DNA of 64,000 nt from JAOUJD01 sp963726405 (GTDB lineage: Bacteria > Pseudomonadota > Gammaproteobacteria > Burkholderiales > Burkholderiaceae_F), in assembly GCA_963726405.1 (NCBI GenBank), contig CAVSCF010000003.1, forward strand, positions 124,001-188,000. The letters run 5' to 3'. Position 1 is the first letter of the stretch. Every line of letters starts with the position of its first letter. Under the pieces are notes generated by a model. It had not been told where the DNA came from. It was given only the letters and a program-made list of their open reading frames with translations, and did no database searches. Shown here piece after piece: positions 29,481 through 37,871 of the stretch. A program made the translations under genes and the position numbers.

Positions 29481-29672
29481 ATGCAGCGCAGCCTGGATGA
29501 AGTCCTGTCCCGCGTGATCCGGGAATCGGGCAGCTGGAACGCCGCCCAACGCCGTATCCGCATCGAACACGGCGCGGCCGTGGTCAGCCTGGCCGCGGAG
29601 ATTGCGCTGCGTGAGCGCGGCCGTCCGTGGCTCAGCGGCGAGCGGCCGACCTGGTCGACCGCCCGGCGCTGA
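29481..29672 (+). CDS. Small hypothetical protein (63 aa)
   Basis: I do not recognise this protein. ATG 29481 is preceded by GGAG at 6-nt spacing, and third codon positions are strongly G/C as in neighbouring genes. The product (MQRSLDEVLSRVIRESGSWN...) is predicted helical and charged, with no membrane segment. It fills most of the 331-bp gap between purL and the convergent maeB; the rest of that gap holds the hairpin at 29384-29407. A chance ORF cannot be excluded. Confidence 0.45.
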   Translation: MQRSLDEVLSRVIRESGSWNAAQRRIRIEHGAAVVSLAAEIALRERGRPWLSGERPTWSTARR

Positions 29673-29704
29673 ATCGCGCCACAAGCCTCGCCTCCGTCGG
29701 CCGC

Positions 29705-31972
29705 TCAGACGCCGGCGGCATCCACCGCGGCGACCGCCGACATGTTGACGATCCGGCGCACCGTCGAGGCCGGGGTCAGGATGTGCACCGGTTGCGCGGC
29801 CCCGAGGAGGATCGCGCCGATCGTGATGCCCGCGCCCGCCGTCACCCGTAACGCGTTGTAGGTGATGTTGGCCGCGTCGACGTTCGGCATGATCAGCAGA
29901 TTCGCTTCGCGGGCCAGCGGCGAATCGGGCATCGAGTTCTCGAGGATCGCGTGCGACAGGGCCGTGTCGGCCTGCATTTCGCCATCGACGTCGAAATCGG
30001 GCTTGCGTTCGAGGATCAGTTCGAGCGCCTCGCGCATCTTCACCGCGGACGGCAGATCCGAGCTGCCGAAGTTGGAGTGCGACAGCAGGGCGGCGCTGGG
30101 CGCGATGCCGAAGCGCCGCACCGCGTCGGCGGCAAGCATCGTCATCTCGGCGATCTGCGCCGCCGTCGGGTCGGCGTTCACGTGCGTGTCGCAGATGAAG
30201 AGCTGGCGGTTCGGCAGGATGAGTAGCTGCATCGCCGCGAGTGTGTGTACGCCGGGCCGCAGGCCGATGACCGTGCGGATGTACTTCAGGTGATCGGCAT
30301 AGCCGCCCACAGTGCCGCACAGCATGGCGTCCGCGTCGCCCTTGCGCACGAGAACGGCGCCGATCAGCGTCGTGCGGGTGCGCACCTCGGCCTGCGCCAG
30401 TGACTTCGACACGCCCTTGCGACGGGCCAGCTGGTAGTACTCGCTCCACGTGTCGCGATAGCGCGGGTCGTCGAGCACGTTGACGCAGTCGGCGTCCTTG
30501 CCGAGCTTCAGTCGCAGCCCGAAGCGCTCCAGCCGCATCTCGATGACATCCGGGCGGCCGATCAGGATCGGCCGGGCGATGCCTTCGTCGACGACGACCT
30601 GCGCGGCGCGCAGGACCCGTTCCTCCTCACCCTCGGCATAGATCAGGCGCTTCATCGCCTTCTTCGCCGCGGCGAACACCGGCTCCATCGTGCTGCCGGA
30701 GTGATAGACGAACCGGCGCAGCCGCGACCGGTAGGCCTCGATGTCGGTGATGGGCCGCGTGGCCACGCCGCTTTCCATGGCCGCCTGCGCCACCGCCGGC
30801 GCGATGCGATCGATCAGGCGTGGATCGAAGGGCTTGGGGATCAGGTATTCGGGACCGAAGCGCAGGCCCTCGGCCCCGTAGGCGCTCGCGACCTCGTCGG
30901 GAATCTCGGCGTGCGTCAGGTCGGCGAGGGCGCGGACCGTCGCGAGCTTCATCTCCTCGTTGATGGTCGTGGCGCCGACGTCAAGCGCGCCGCGGAAGAT
31001 GAAGGGGAAGCACAGGACGTTGTTGACCTGGTTCGGGTAGTCCGAGCGACCCGTGCCGATGATGCAGTCCGGCCGCACGGCCTTGGCGTCCTCCGGCATG
31101 ATTTCCGGGTTCGGATTCGCCATCGCGAGAATGATCGGGCTGGGCCCCATCGTCTTCACCATGGCCGGCGTCAGCGCGCCCGCGCTGGACAGGCCCAGGA
31201 AGATGTCGGCGCCCGGCATCGCATCGGCGAGCGTGCGCGCGCTCGTCTCGCGCGCATAGCGGGCCTTGCTGGCATCGAGGGCGGTCCGTTCCGAGTGGAG
31301 GATGCCCTTGCTGTCGGCCACGAGCGTGTTCTCGCGCTTCAGCCCCAGGCACACCAGCAGGTCGAGGCAGGCGATCGCCGCGGCGCCCGCGCCGGAGCAC
31401 ACGAGGCGCGCCTGCGTGATCTCCTTGCCGACGCAGCGCAGGCCATTGAGCACCGCGGCGGCGGCGACGATGGCCGTGCCGTGCTGGTCGTCGTGAAAGA
31501 CGGGAATCTTCAGCCGCTCGCGCAGCTTGCGCTCGATGTAGAAGCACTCGGGCGCCTTGATGTCCTCGAGATTGATGCCGCCGAAGGTCGGCTCCAGCGC
31601 GGCGATGATGTCGACCAGCTTGTCCGGATCGAGTTCGTTCAGTTCGATGTCGAATACGTCGATGCCCGCGAATTTCTTGAACAGGCACCCCTTGCCCTCC
31701 ATCACGGGCTTGCCGGCGAGGGGGCCGATGTTGCCCAGGCCGAGTACCGCCGTGCCGTTGGTGACGACCGCGACCAGGTTGCCCCGCGCCGTCAGGGTGT
31801 GCGCCTCGCGCGGGTCGCGCACGATCTCGTTGCACGCTTCCGCGACGCCCGGCGAGTAGGCCAGCGACAGGTCGCGCTGCGTGACCATCGCCTTGGTCGG
31901 CACCACCGAGATCTTGCCGAAGGTCGGTGAGCGGTGATACTCGAGTGCGGCGTCGCGCAGGTTGTCGGACAT
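29705..31972 (-). CDS. maeB: NADP-dependent malic enzyme with phosphotransacetylase-like domain
   Basis: 755-aa MaeB-type enzyme that decarboxylates malate to pyruvate with NADP reduction. The malic enzyme domain covers about residues 1-425 (SLAYSPGVAEAC, LGLGNIGPLAGKPVMEGK, FHDDQHGTA, ICSGAGAAAIACL). A phosphate-acetyltransferase-like domain, usually regulatory here, covers about 430-755 (AKKAMKRLIYAEGEEERVLRA). Start ATG 31972 (MSDNLRDAALEYHRSP) matches the family; a longer upstream frame was rejected. A bidirectional hairpin at 32149-32173 separates it from ppiC, so it has its own promoter within 31973-32148, not confidently located. Confidence 0.95.
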   Translation of the reverse strand: MSDNLRDAALEYHRSPTFGKISVVPTKAMVTQRDLSLAYSPGVAEACNEIVRDPREAHTLTARGNLVAVVTNGTAVLGLGNIGPLAGKPVMEGKGCLFKKFAGIDVFDIELNELDPDKLVDIIAALEPTFGGINLEDIKAPECFYIERKLRERLKIPVFHDDQHGTAIVAAAAVLNGLRCVGKEITQARLVCSGAGAAAIACLDLLVCLGLKRENTLVADSKGILHSERTALDASKARYARETSARTLADAMPGADIFLGLSSAGALTPAMVKTMGPSPIILAMANPNPEIMPEDAKAVRPDCIIGTGRSDYPNQVNNVLCFPFIFRGALDVGATTINEEMKLATVRALADLTHAEIPDEVASAYGAEGLRFGPEYLIPKPFDPRLIDRIAPAVAQAAMESGVATRPITDIEAYRSRLRRFVYHSGSTMEPVFAAAKKAMKRLIYAEGEEERVLRAAQVVVDEGIARPILIGRPDVIEMRLERFGLRLKLGKDADCVNVLDDPRYRDTWSEYYQLARRKGVSKSLAQAEVRTRTTLIGAVLVRKGDADAMLCGTVGGYADHLKYIRTVIGLRPGVHTLAAMQLLILPNRQLFICDTHVNADPTAAQIAEMTMLAADAVRRFGIAPSAALLSHSNFGSSDLPSAVKMREALELILERKPDFDVDGEMQADTALSHAILENSMPDSPLAREANLLIMPNVDAANITYNALRVTAGAGITIGAILLGAAQPVHILTPASTVRRIVNMSAVAAVDAAGV

Positions 31973-32148
31973 GGCGTCTCCCTTGTTTGTGCGAGCGATG
32001 CGCGCCGCCCCTCGCGGCGCGCTGCCCTGTGCTGTGGCGGTCAAGGGTACGGCGTGGCCCATGGAATGCAAGCGGCCCAGATCAAATGCGATGTGACCGG
32101 CGCTCACGGATCCCATGGAGCGGGATGCGGCATCCCGGACGGCCAATG

Positions 32149-32173
32149 AAAAAGGGCGCCGCGGCGCCCTTTT
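32149..32173 (-). terminator. Intrinsic terminator after ppiC (bidirectional form)
   Basis: AAAAGGGCGCC pairs perfectly with GGCGCCCTTTT around a GC loop. It ends the minus-strand operon selO-msrB-yciB-bolA-ppiC, 19 bp after the ppiC stop. Confidence 0.85.
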
Positions 32174-32192
32174 CGTGAAGCGAAGATCGCGA

Positions 32193-32960
32193 TTACTGGA
32201 TCTTCGCGCTCTTGCGCAGGCCCTCGACGTACGCCTGCACGCGCTGCTGCTGCAGGCCCTCGCGGATCTGCGGGGCGACCTGTTCCAACGGCGGGAACTG
32301 CGTATCGCGAACGTCATCCAGGCGGATCACGTGCCAGCCGAACTGCGTCTGCACCGGCACCTCCGTGAACTGGCCCTTGTTCAGCTTGGTCATCGCGTCC
32401 GAGAAGGGTTTGACGAACGAATCCGGCGCCGCCCAGTCAAGGTCGCCGCCGTTGGCCGCGGAGCCGGTGTCCTTCGACTTCTTGGCCAGTTCCTCGAACT
32501 TGCCGCCCTTCTTCAGGTCGGCGACGATGGCCTTGGCGTCGTCTTCCTTCTCGACCAGGATGTGCCGAGCGCGGTATTCCTTGCCCCCGACCTTGGCCTT
32601 CTGCTGCTCGTAGGCGGCCTTGATGTCGGCGTCCGAGATCGGCTTCTTCTCGACTTCCTCGCGCAGCAGGGCCTGGATCAGGGTGTTCTGGCGCTGAACG
32701 TCGAGCATGAACTTGACGTCCGGCTTGTCGGCGATGCCGCGCTTGGTCGCTTCCTGCAGCAGCACCTCGTTCTGGATCAGGCGCTCCTTGACCATCTTGC
32801 GCAGCTCAGGCGTGTCGGCCTGACCCTGCTTCGTCAGTTCCTTGACCCACGCGTCCTCGCGCGCCTTCGGGATCGGTTTGTTGTTCACGACGGCGACGTT
32901 CTGCGCCAGGGCGAGGCCGCTGGCGAGGGCGAGGGTTGCGAATAGGGCGGTACGGTGCAT
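32193..32960 (-). CDS. Periplasmic parvulin-type peptidyl-prolyl isomerase
   Basis: 255-aa secreted PpiC/SurA-like protein. The signal peptide is residues 1-19 or so (MHRTALFATLALASGLALA, then QNVAVVNNKPI). An N-terminal chaperone helix bundle with SurA-like ELRKMVKERLIQNEVLLQEA precedes one parvulin domain at about 130-225 (YRARHILVEKEDDA, GGDLDW, QTQFGWHVIRLDDV). It assists folding of exported proteins. ATG 32960 was preferred to a TTG at 32972 because it gives a clean signal peptide. It lies 8 bp after bolA in the same operon. Confidence 0.9.
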   Translation of the reverse strand: MHRTALFATLALASGLALAQNVAVVNNKPIPKAREDAWVKELTKQGQADTPELRKMVKERLIQNEVLLQEATKRGIADKPDVKFMLDVQRQNTLIQALLREEVEKKPISDADIKAAYEQQKAKVGGKEYRARHILVEKEDDAKAIVADLKKGGKFEELAKKSKDTGSAANGGDLDWAAPDSFVKPFSDAMTKLNKGQFTEVPVQTQFGWHVIRLDDVRDTQFPPLEQVAPQIREGLQQQRVQAYVEGLRKSAKIQ

Positions 32961-32968
32961 AGAGGTGC

Positions 32969-33280
32969 TCAATGTCCAGGAGTGGTGGGGTTGGGCACTC
33001 CGGCGCGGCGTTCTGTCTCGCCCGGCGCCAGGAGGACCATTGCGAGCGCATGTACCTCGCGCTGCATCAGATCGGCCAAGGCATCATACACGAGGCGGTG
33101 CCGTTCGACCCTCGACTTTCCCTCGAACCGGGGGCTGGTCATCCGAAGGTTGTAATGCCCGCCGCCGCTCGCGGCCCCCGCGTGACCGGCGTGCCGTGCG
33201 CTGTCGTCCTCGATCACCAGGTCCAGCGGACCGAGGGATGCCAGCCGGGCCCGCATGCGGTCGACCGTGCCCTCAGGCAT
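32969..33280 (-). CDS. bolA: BolA family protein
   Basis: 103-aa BolA-type protein. Such proteins partner monothiol glutaredoxins in iron-sulfur or redox control. The domain is visible as VDRMRARLASLGPLDLVIEDDSARHAGHAG, then GGHYNLRMTSPRFEGKSRVERHRLVYDAL with the invariant RH. Its start overlaps the yciB stop by 8 nt, so translational coupling is likely. The neighbours yciB and msrB are often found with it in Betaproteobacteria. Confidence 0.92.
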   Translation of the reverse strand: MPEGTVDRMRARLASLGPLDLVIEDDSARHAGHAGAASGGGHYNLRMTSPRFEGKSRVERHRLVYDALADLMQREVHALAMVLLAPGETERRAGVPNPTTPGH

Positions 33281-33902
33281 CGGTCGCTTCCTCCTTCAGG
33301 TGGCGCGACAGGTACAGGCCGAGACCCAGCATGAACACGAGCGTCAGGCCGAACAGCCCGAAGAGCTTGAAATCGACCCAGACCTCGGTCGATACGGAAA
33401 AGGCCACGGCGAGATTGACCACGCCCATGGCGGCGAAGAACGCAACCCAGGCTCCCATCAGCCGGTCCCACACCGGGTCCGGCACATCGATCTGTTCCGA
33501 AAGCAGGGACTTCACGAAGTTCTTCTTCCAGATCACCCGCCCGGCCAGCAGGGCTCCGGCGAACAGCCAGTACAGGATCGTCGGCTTCCACTTGATGAAA
33601 GTCTCGTCGTGGAACCAGATCGTCGCGCCGCCGAAGATCACGATCACGGCGAGGCTGATCCACAGCATCGGCTCGACGCGGCGGCCGCGCCCGAGCAGCC
33701 AGCCGACCTGGCCGATCGTGGCGACGATCGCAATGGCCGTGGCGAGGAGGATCGGCGCCTGGTCCGGCGGCACGCGACCGTCGCCCACCACGCCCCCCAG
33801 CACGCTGGTGGCCAGCGCCAGCGACTGCGTGGGGAAGGACGACGCGAGCTTGAAGGTCGCGAAGAACAGGAAGACCGGAAACAGGTCGAACAGCAGCTTC
33901 AT
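33273..33902 (-). CDS. yciB: Inner-membrane-spanning protein YciB (septation protein A family)
   Basis: 209-aa multipass protein with about six hydrophobic segments. The family N-terminus MKLLFDLFPVFLFFATFKLA and the stretch FIKWKPTILYWLFAGALL are clear. Members affect cell-envelope integrity and division in enterobacteria and Shigella; the biochemical role is not settled. The start shares one base with the msrB stop (TGATG), and the stop lies inside the bolA start region. Confidence 0.92.
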   Translation of the reverse strand: MKLLFDLFPVFLFFATFKLASSFPTQSLALATSVLGGVVGDGRVPPDQAPILLATAIAIVATIGQVGWLLGRGRRVEPMLWISLAVIVIFGGATIWFHDETFIKWKPTILYWLFAGALLAGRVIWKKNFVKSLLSEQIDVPDPVWDRLMGAWVAFFAAMGVVNLAVAFSVSTEVWVDFKLFGLFGLTLVFMLGLGLYLSRHLKEEATDA

Positions 33903-34318
33903 CAGGGGCCTTTGGTGGATGCCGGCGTGGCCGGTTCGAACTTCAGCGACGCCGAGTTGATGCAGTAGCGCAGGCCGGTCGGCGGCGGTCCGTCGGGGAA
34001 TACGTGCCCCAGATGCGCGTCGCACACGTTACACACGATCTCGGTGCGCATCATCCCGTGGCTGGTGTCCCGTTCCTCGCGCACGTTGGCCGGATCGAGC
34101 GCGGTGAAGTAACTCGGCCAGCCGCAACCGGAATCGAACTTGGTGTCCGAGGCGAACAGCGCAGTGCCGCAGCATACGCAGCGGTAGATGCCTTCTTCGT
34201 GGTGGTCCCAGTAGCGGCCGGTGAAGGCGCGCTCGGTCGCCTTCTCGCGCGTGACCGAATACTCCATCGGCGACAACTGCCGGCGCCACTCGGCATCCGG
34301 CTTCTTCACTTTTTCCAT
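33902..34318 (-). CDS. msrB: Peptide-methionine (R)-S-oxide reductase MsrB
   Basis: 138-aa enzyme that reduces the R form of methionine sulfoxide in proteins. Zinc ligands are Cys47, Cys50, Cys96 and Cys99; the catalytic Cys119 sits in RYCINSASL. Start ATG 34318 (MEKVKKPDAEW) matches the family; an upstream in-frame extension lacks homology. It lies 10 bp after selO and overlaps yciB by one base. Cytoplasmic, as no signal peptide is seen. Confidence 0.95.
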   Translation of the reverse strand: MEKVKKPDAEWRRQLSPMEYSVTREKATERAFTGRYWDHHEEGIYRCVCCGTALFASDTKFDSGCGWPSYFTALDPANVREERDTSHGMMRTEIVCNVCDAHLGHVFPDGPPPTGLRYCINSASLKFEPATPASTKGP

Positions 34319-34328
34319 CGGTTTGTCC

Positions 34329-35894
34329 TTATGACGAGCAGGAGAGCTCCAGCGTCCGCGCCCAGTCGGGCGGCTCGTCCGCATAGGCCTCGAACTCCGG
34401 TTGTTCGTCGTAGGGGCGCTCGAGAACTTTCAGCAATCGGGCGATTTCGCCGAAATCGCGCGGGCCGTCATCGCCGCGCGCCTTGCGTATCGCCACTTCG
34501 GCGAGATGGTTGCGCAGCACGTACTTGGGGTTCACGCGGTCCATGCGGACCCGCCGGTCCTCGTCATTGCTGTCCTCGGCACGCAGGCGGGCGCGGTAGG
34601 TCGCGGCCCAGGCGTCGAAGGCCGTCCGGTCGATCACGAGGTCGCGCACGGCAGCGTCCTGCTCCGGTGCCGTCGCGTCAAGGCGCAACTGCGACAGGCG
34701 CCGCCAGAAGCGCGGCCAGTCGGTGTGGTTGGCGTTGAGCAGGTCGATCACCGCGTTGACGAGCGCCTCGTCGTCGGCCTGCCTGGTTTCGAGACCGAGC
34801 TTCGCGCGGAAGACCCCGTCGATCGCCTGCGTGTATTCGTCGACGAAGGTGTCGATGGCCGCCTTCGTCGCCTCCAGGTCCTCTGTCAGCGGGACCAGGG
34901 CCTGGCCGAGGGCGTACAGGTTCCAGTGCGCGATCTGCGGCTGCATGTTGTAGGCGTAGCGACCGTGCGAGTCGCTGTGGTTGCAGACATAGCCCGCGTC
35001 GAAGGCGTCCATGAACCCGAACGGTCCGTAGTCGATCGTCAGGCCGAGGATCGACATGTTGTCGGTGTTCAGCACGCCGTGGCAGAAGCCCACGCCCTGC
35101 CACTGCGCGAACAGGCGCGCGGTGCGGCGTGCCACCTGCTCGAGCAGGTGCAGGTAGGGCTGGGTCGCGCCCCGACTTTCGGGGTAGAAGCGGTCGATCA
35201 CGTAGTCGGCGAGCTGCTTCAACGCATCGTGCTGCTGGGTCCAGTAGAAGTACTCGAACGAACCGAAGCGGACGAAGCTCGGGGACATGCGGGTCGCGAC
35301 TGCGGCGGTCTCGACCGTTTCGCGCATCACCGGCGTGTCCGAGCCTGTCACCGCCAGCGCACGCGTCGACGGAATGCCGAGATGGTGCAGTGCCTCGGAG
35401 CACAGGAATTCGCGGACCGACGACCGCAGAACGGCCCGGCCGTCGCCCATCCGCGAGTACGGCGTCTTGCCCGCGCCCTTGAGCTGCAGTTCCCAGTGCT
35501 GTCCATCCCGGCCCACGGCCTCCCCGAGCAGGATTGCGCGGCCGTCCCCAAGGCGCGGCACATAGACCCCGAACTGGTGACCCGAGTACACCGCGGCCAG
35601 GGGCTCCGTGCCGGCGATCGGCCGATTGCCGGTGAAGGCGTCCACCACCGGCGGCGACGCAAGGGCCGCTGGGTCGAGGCTGAGCAGATCGGCCGCCGCG
35701 CTCGACCAGGCGATCAGGTACGGGTCGGGCAGCGGGGTGGGCCGCAGCCGGGTGTAGAAGGTCGCCGGCAGCCGCGCGAACGAATTGTCGAAGTCGAGAC
35801 CAAGTTCGACCGGCTCGGCAGCCGCCGTCGGTTCCGATGCGATCGGGGGAGTGGCAACAGGGGCGTCCAACGGGCTCTCCGAGGGGAAACGCAT
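34329..35894 (-). CDS. selO: SelO/YdiU family protein adenylyltransferase
   Basis: 521-aa pseudokinase-fold enzyme that transfers AMP to protein Ser, Thr or Tyr residues and is linked to redox stress. Family motifs are YSGHQFGVYVPRLGDGRA, LKGAGKTPYSRMGDGRAVLRS, SFVRFGSFEYFYW and GVLNTDNMSILGLTIDYGPF. Start ATG 35894 (MRFPSESP) was chosen; the upstream extension is low-complexity. The terminal CSS before the stop resembles the conserved C-terminal Cys-x-x (or Sec) of SelO. It is first in the selO-msrB-yciB-bolA-ppiC run. Confidence 0.93.
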   Translation of the reverse strand: MRFPSESPLDAPVATPPIASEPTAAAEPVELGLDFDNSFARLPATFYTRLRPTPLPDPYLIAWSSAAADLLSLDPAALASPPVVDAFTGNRPIAGTEPLAAVYSGHQFGVYVPRLGDGRAILLGEAVGRDGQHWELQLKGAGKTPYSRMGDGRAVLRSSVREFLCSEALHHLGIPSTRALAVTGSDTPVMRETVETAAVATRMSPSFVRFGSFEYFYWTQQHDALKQLADYVIDRFYPESRGATQPYLHLLEQVARRTARLFAQWQGVGFCHGVLNTDNMSILGLTIDYGPFGFMDAFDAGYVCNHSDSHGRYAYNMQPQIAHWNLYALGQALVPLTEDLEATKAAIDTFVDEYTQAIDGVFRAKLGLETRQADDEALVNAVIDLLNANHTDWPRFWRRLSQLRLDATAPEQDAAVRDLVIDRTAFDAWAATYRARLRAEDSNDEDRRVRMDRVNPKYVLRNHLAEVAIRKARGDDGPRDFGEIARLLKVLERPYDEQPEFEAYADEPPDWARTLELSCSS

Positions 35895-36024
35895 TCTAAG
35901 GGCGCGCCGCGAGAAGCATGGGGCGCAACGCCGCGCAAGGCCCGACTTGACGCCGGAGCGACGACTCCGGAGCATGTTGGGTCGAAGCCGCCCGATGCAA
36001 CGCTGACGGGCGCAATGAAAAAGA

Positions 36025-36041
36025 GCCGCCGCACGGGCGGC
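36025..36041. other. Hairpin in the selO/acyl-CoA ligase divergent region
   Basis: The stem GCCGCC/GGCGGC with loop GCACG is flanked by A-runs on both sides, 27 bp before the ligase start. In the minus direction it ends in a T-rich run and looks like a terminator. Its role between two divergent genes is unclear. Confidence 0.4.
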
Positions 36042-36067
36042 AAAAATCACACCAGGAGACAGGAACC

Positions 36068-37714
36068 ATGTTGCACGGGCTGATGATGCAGATGCCGCTG
36101 ACGATCTCGTCGTTGATCGAGCATGCGGACAGGCATCACGGCGACGCCGAGGTCGTCTCGCGTCGCGTCGAGGGGGACATCCATCGCACGACGTACCGGG
36201 AGGTGCACCGCCGGTCACGGCAACTGGCCAATGCGCTGGGCGGTAGCGGCATCCGCATGGGCGAGCGGGTGGCAACGATCGCCTGGAACGGCTACCGGCA
36301 CATGGAGCTTTACTTCGCCGTTTCCGGTGCCGGCAGCGTCCTGCACACGATCAACCCGCGTCTGCACCCCGAGCAGATCGCCTGGATCGTCAATCACGCC
36401 GAGGACAGCGCGCTGTTCTTCGATCTGACCTTCCTTCCGCTGGTCGAGGCCGTCGCGCCCCACTGCAAGACGGTGCGCCACTGGGTGCTGATGACCGACC
36501 GCGCCCACATGCCGGCCACGACGAAGATCCCGAACCTGGTGTGCTACGAGGAGTTGCTCGGCAGTCACTCGGACAAGTACACATGGCCGGAGTTCGACGA
36601 GAACACCGCCTCGTCCATGTGCTACACGTCCGGCACCACCGGCAACCCCAAGGGCGTGGTGTACAGCCACCGTTCCACGGTGCTGCACACGCTGGCGGCG
36701 GCACTGCCCGATGCGCTCAACGTGTCGGCCCGCGACGTCATCCTGCCGGTCGTGCCGATGTTCCACGTCAACGCGTGGGGCCTGCCGTACGTGGGAGCGA
36801 TGGTCGGCTGCAAGATGGTGTTCCCGGGCCCCAACCTGGACGGGAAGTCGCTGTACGAACTGTTCGAGGCTGAGAAAGTCACCTGCTCGGCCGGCGTGCC
36901 CACGGTCTGGCAGGGACTGCTCGCCCACACCGAGTCGAGCAACCTGCGCTTCTCGACCATGAACCGCACGGTGATCGGCGGCTCGGCATGTCCCCCGGCG
37001 ATGATTCGCCTGTTCGAGGACAAGTACGGGGTCCACGTGCTGCACGCCTGGGGCATGACGGAGATGAGCCCGCTTGGCACCGCGTGCACGTTCAAGCCGA
37101 AGCATCTGGGGATGTCGTCCGAAGACAAGCACAAGGTCCAGGCGAAGCAGGGCCGCGCCCTGTACGGCGTCGACATGAAGATCGTCGGCGACGACGGCGG
37201 CGACCTGCCGTGGGATGGCACCGCGTTCGGCGACCTTCTGGTTCGCGGCCCGTGGGTGCTGCGCGAGTACTTCAAGGAAGAGGGCGGCAATCCGCTCAAA
37301 ACCGACGCCGACGGGCGCGCCTGGTTCCCGACCGGCGACGTCGCGACCATCGACGCCGACGGCTACATGCAGATCACCGACCGCAGCAAGGACGTGATCA
37401 AGTCGGGCGGGGAGTGGATCAGCTCGATCGAGATCGAGAACATCGCCGTGGGGCACCCGGGGGTGGCGATGGCCGCGTGCATCGCCGCGCGTCATCCGAA
37501 GTGGGACGAGCGGCCGCTGCTGGTGGTGATGAAGAAGCCGAACGCCGAGGTGACGAAGGAAGACCTGCTGGCGCACTACGAAGGCAAGGTGGCCAAGTGG
37601 CAGGTGCCCGACGACATCGTGTTCGTCGAGGCCATTCCGCTGGGGGCGACCGGGAAAATGCTCAAGGCGAAACTGCGCGAGCAGTTCAAGGACTACCGCC
37701 TGCCGACCACTTAG
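36068..37714 (+). CDS. Medium/long-chain fatty-acid-CoA ligase
   Basis: 548-aa AMP-dependent acyl-CoA synthetase of the AlkK/fatty-acid-CoA ligase group. The AMP-binding P-loop YTSGTTGNPKG is at residues 186-196; WGMTEMSPLG and the hinge ITDRSKDVIKSGGEWISS are present. It activates a carboxylic acid to its CoA thioester. Start ATG 36068 follows CAGGAACC. It precedes the Liv transporter and beta-oxidation genes, with a 157-bp gap and a separate promoter, so it may provide the first step for the imported acid. The chain-length preference is inferred, not seen. Confidence 0.88.
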   Translation: MLHGLMMQMPLTISSLIEHADRHHGDAEVVSRRVEGDIHRTTYREVHRRSRQLANALGGSGIRMGERVATIAWNGYRHMELYFAVSGAGSVLHTINPRLHPEQIAWIVNHAEDSALFFDLTFLPLVEAVAPHCKTVRHWVLMTDRAHMPATTKIPNLVCYEELLGSHSDKYTWPEFDENTASSMCYTSGTTGNPKGVVYSHRSTVLHTLAAALPDALNVSARDVILPVVPMFHVNAWGLPYVGAMVGCKMVFPGPNLDGKSLYELFEAEKVTCSAGVPTVWQGLLAHTESSNLRFSTMNRTVIGGSACPPAMIRLFEDKYGVHVLHAWGMTEMSPLGTACTFKPKHLGMSSEDKHKVQAKQGRALYGVDMKIVGDDGGDLPWDGTAFGDLLVRGPWVLREYFKEEGGNPLKTDADGRAWFPTGDVATIDADGYMQITDRSKDVIKSGGEWISSIEIENIAVGHPGVAMAACIAARHPKWDERPLLVVMKKPNAEVTKEDLLAHYEGKVAKWQVPDDIVFVEAIPLGATGKMLKAKLREQFKDYRLPTT

Positions 37715-37769
37715 CGATCTGGAGGCTTCCGCGCACGGAGGTCAGGGTTTAACCGGCCCCGCCCGGGCT

Positions 37770-37798
37770 TTGTCGGCAATGGGCCGCTGAAGTATTCT
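37770..37798 (+). promoter_or_regulatory. Candidate sigma-70 promoter for the liv cluster
   Basis: TTGTCG (37770-37775), a 17-bp spacer and TATTCT (37793-37798), each four of six consensus bases, lie 73 bp upstream of livK. Confidence 0.45.
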
Positions 37799-37871
37799 GC
37801 CCGGTTGATCCGCCACCCGAAGCGATCGAAGCACCGTCGAACAAGAAGCGAACGAAAACAAGGAGACCCTC

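Noticed and set aside
11929..35894. selU, msrB and selO taken as a selenium-metabolism cluster
   Set aside because: The genes are far apart and in different operons; MsrB uses Cys here and no selenocysteine machinery is seen. Names only suggest the link.
36025..36041. Hairpin before the acyl-CoA ligase as a riboswitch
   Set aside because: A single 6-bp stem with no conserved core; nothing resembles a known riboswitch fold.
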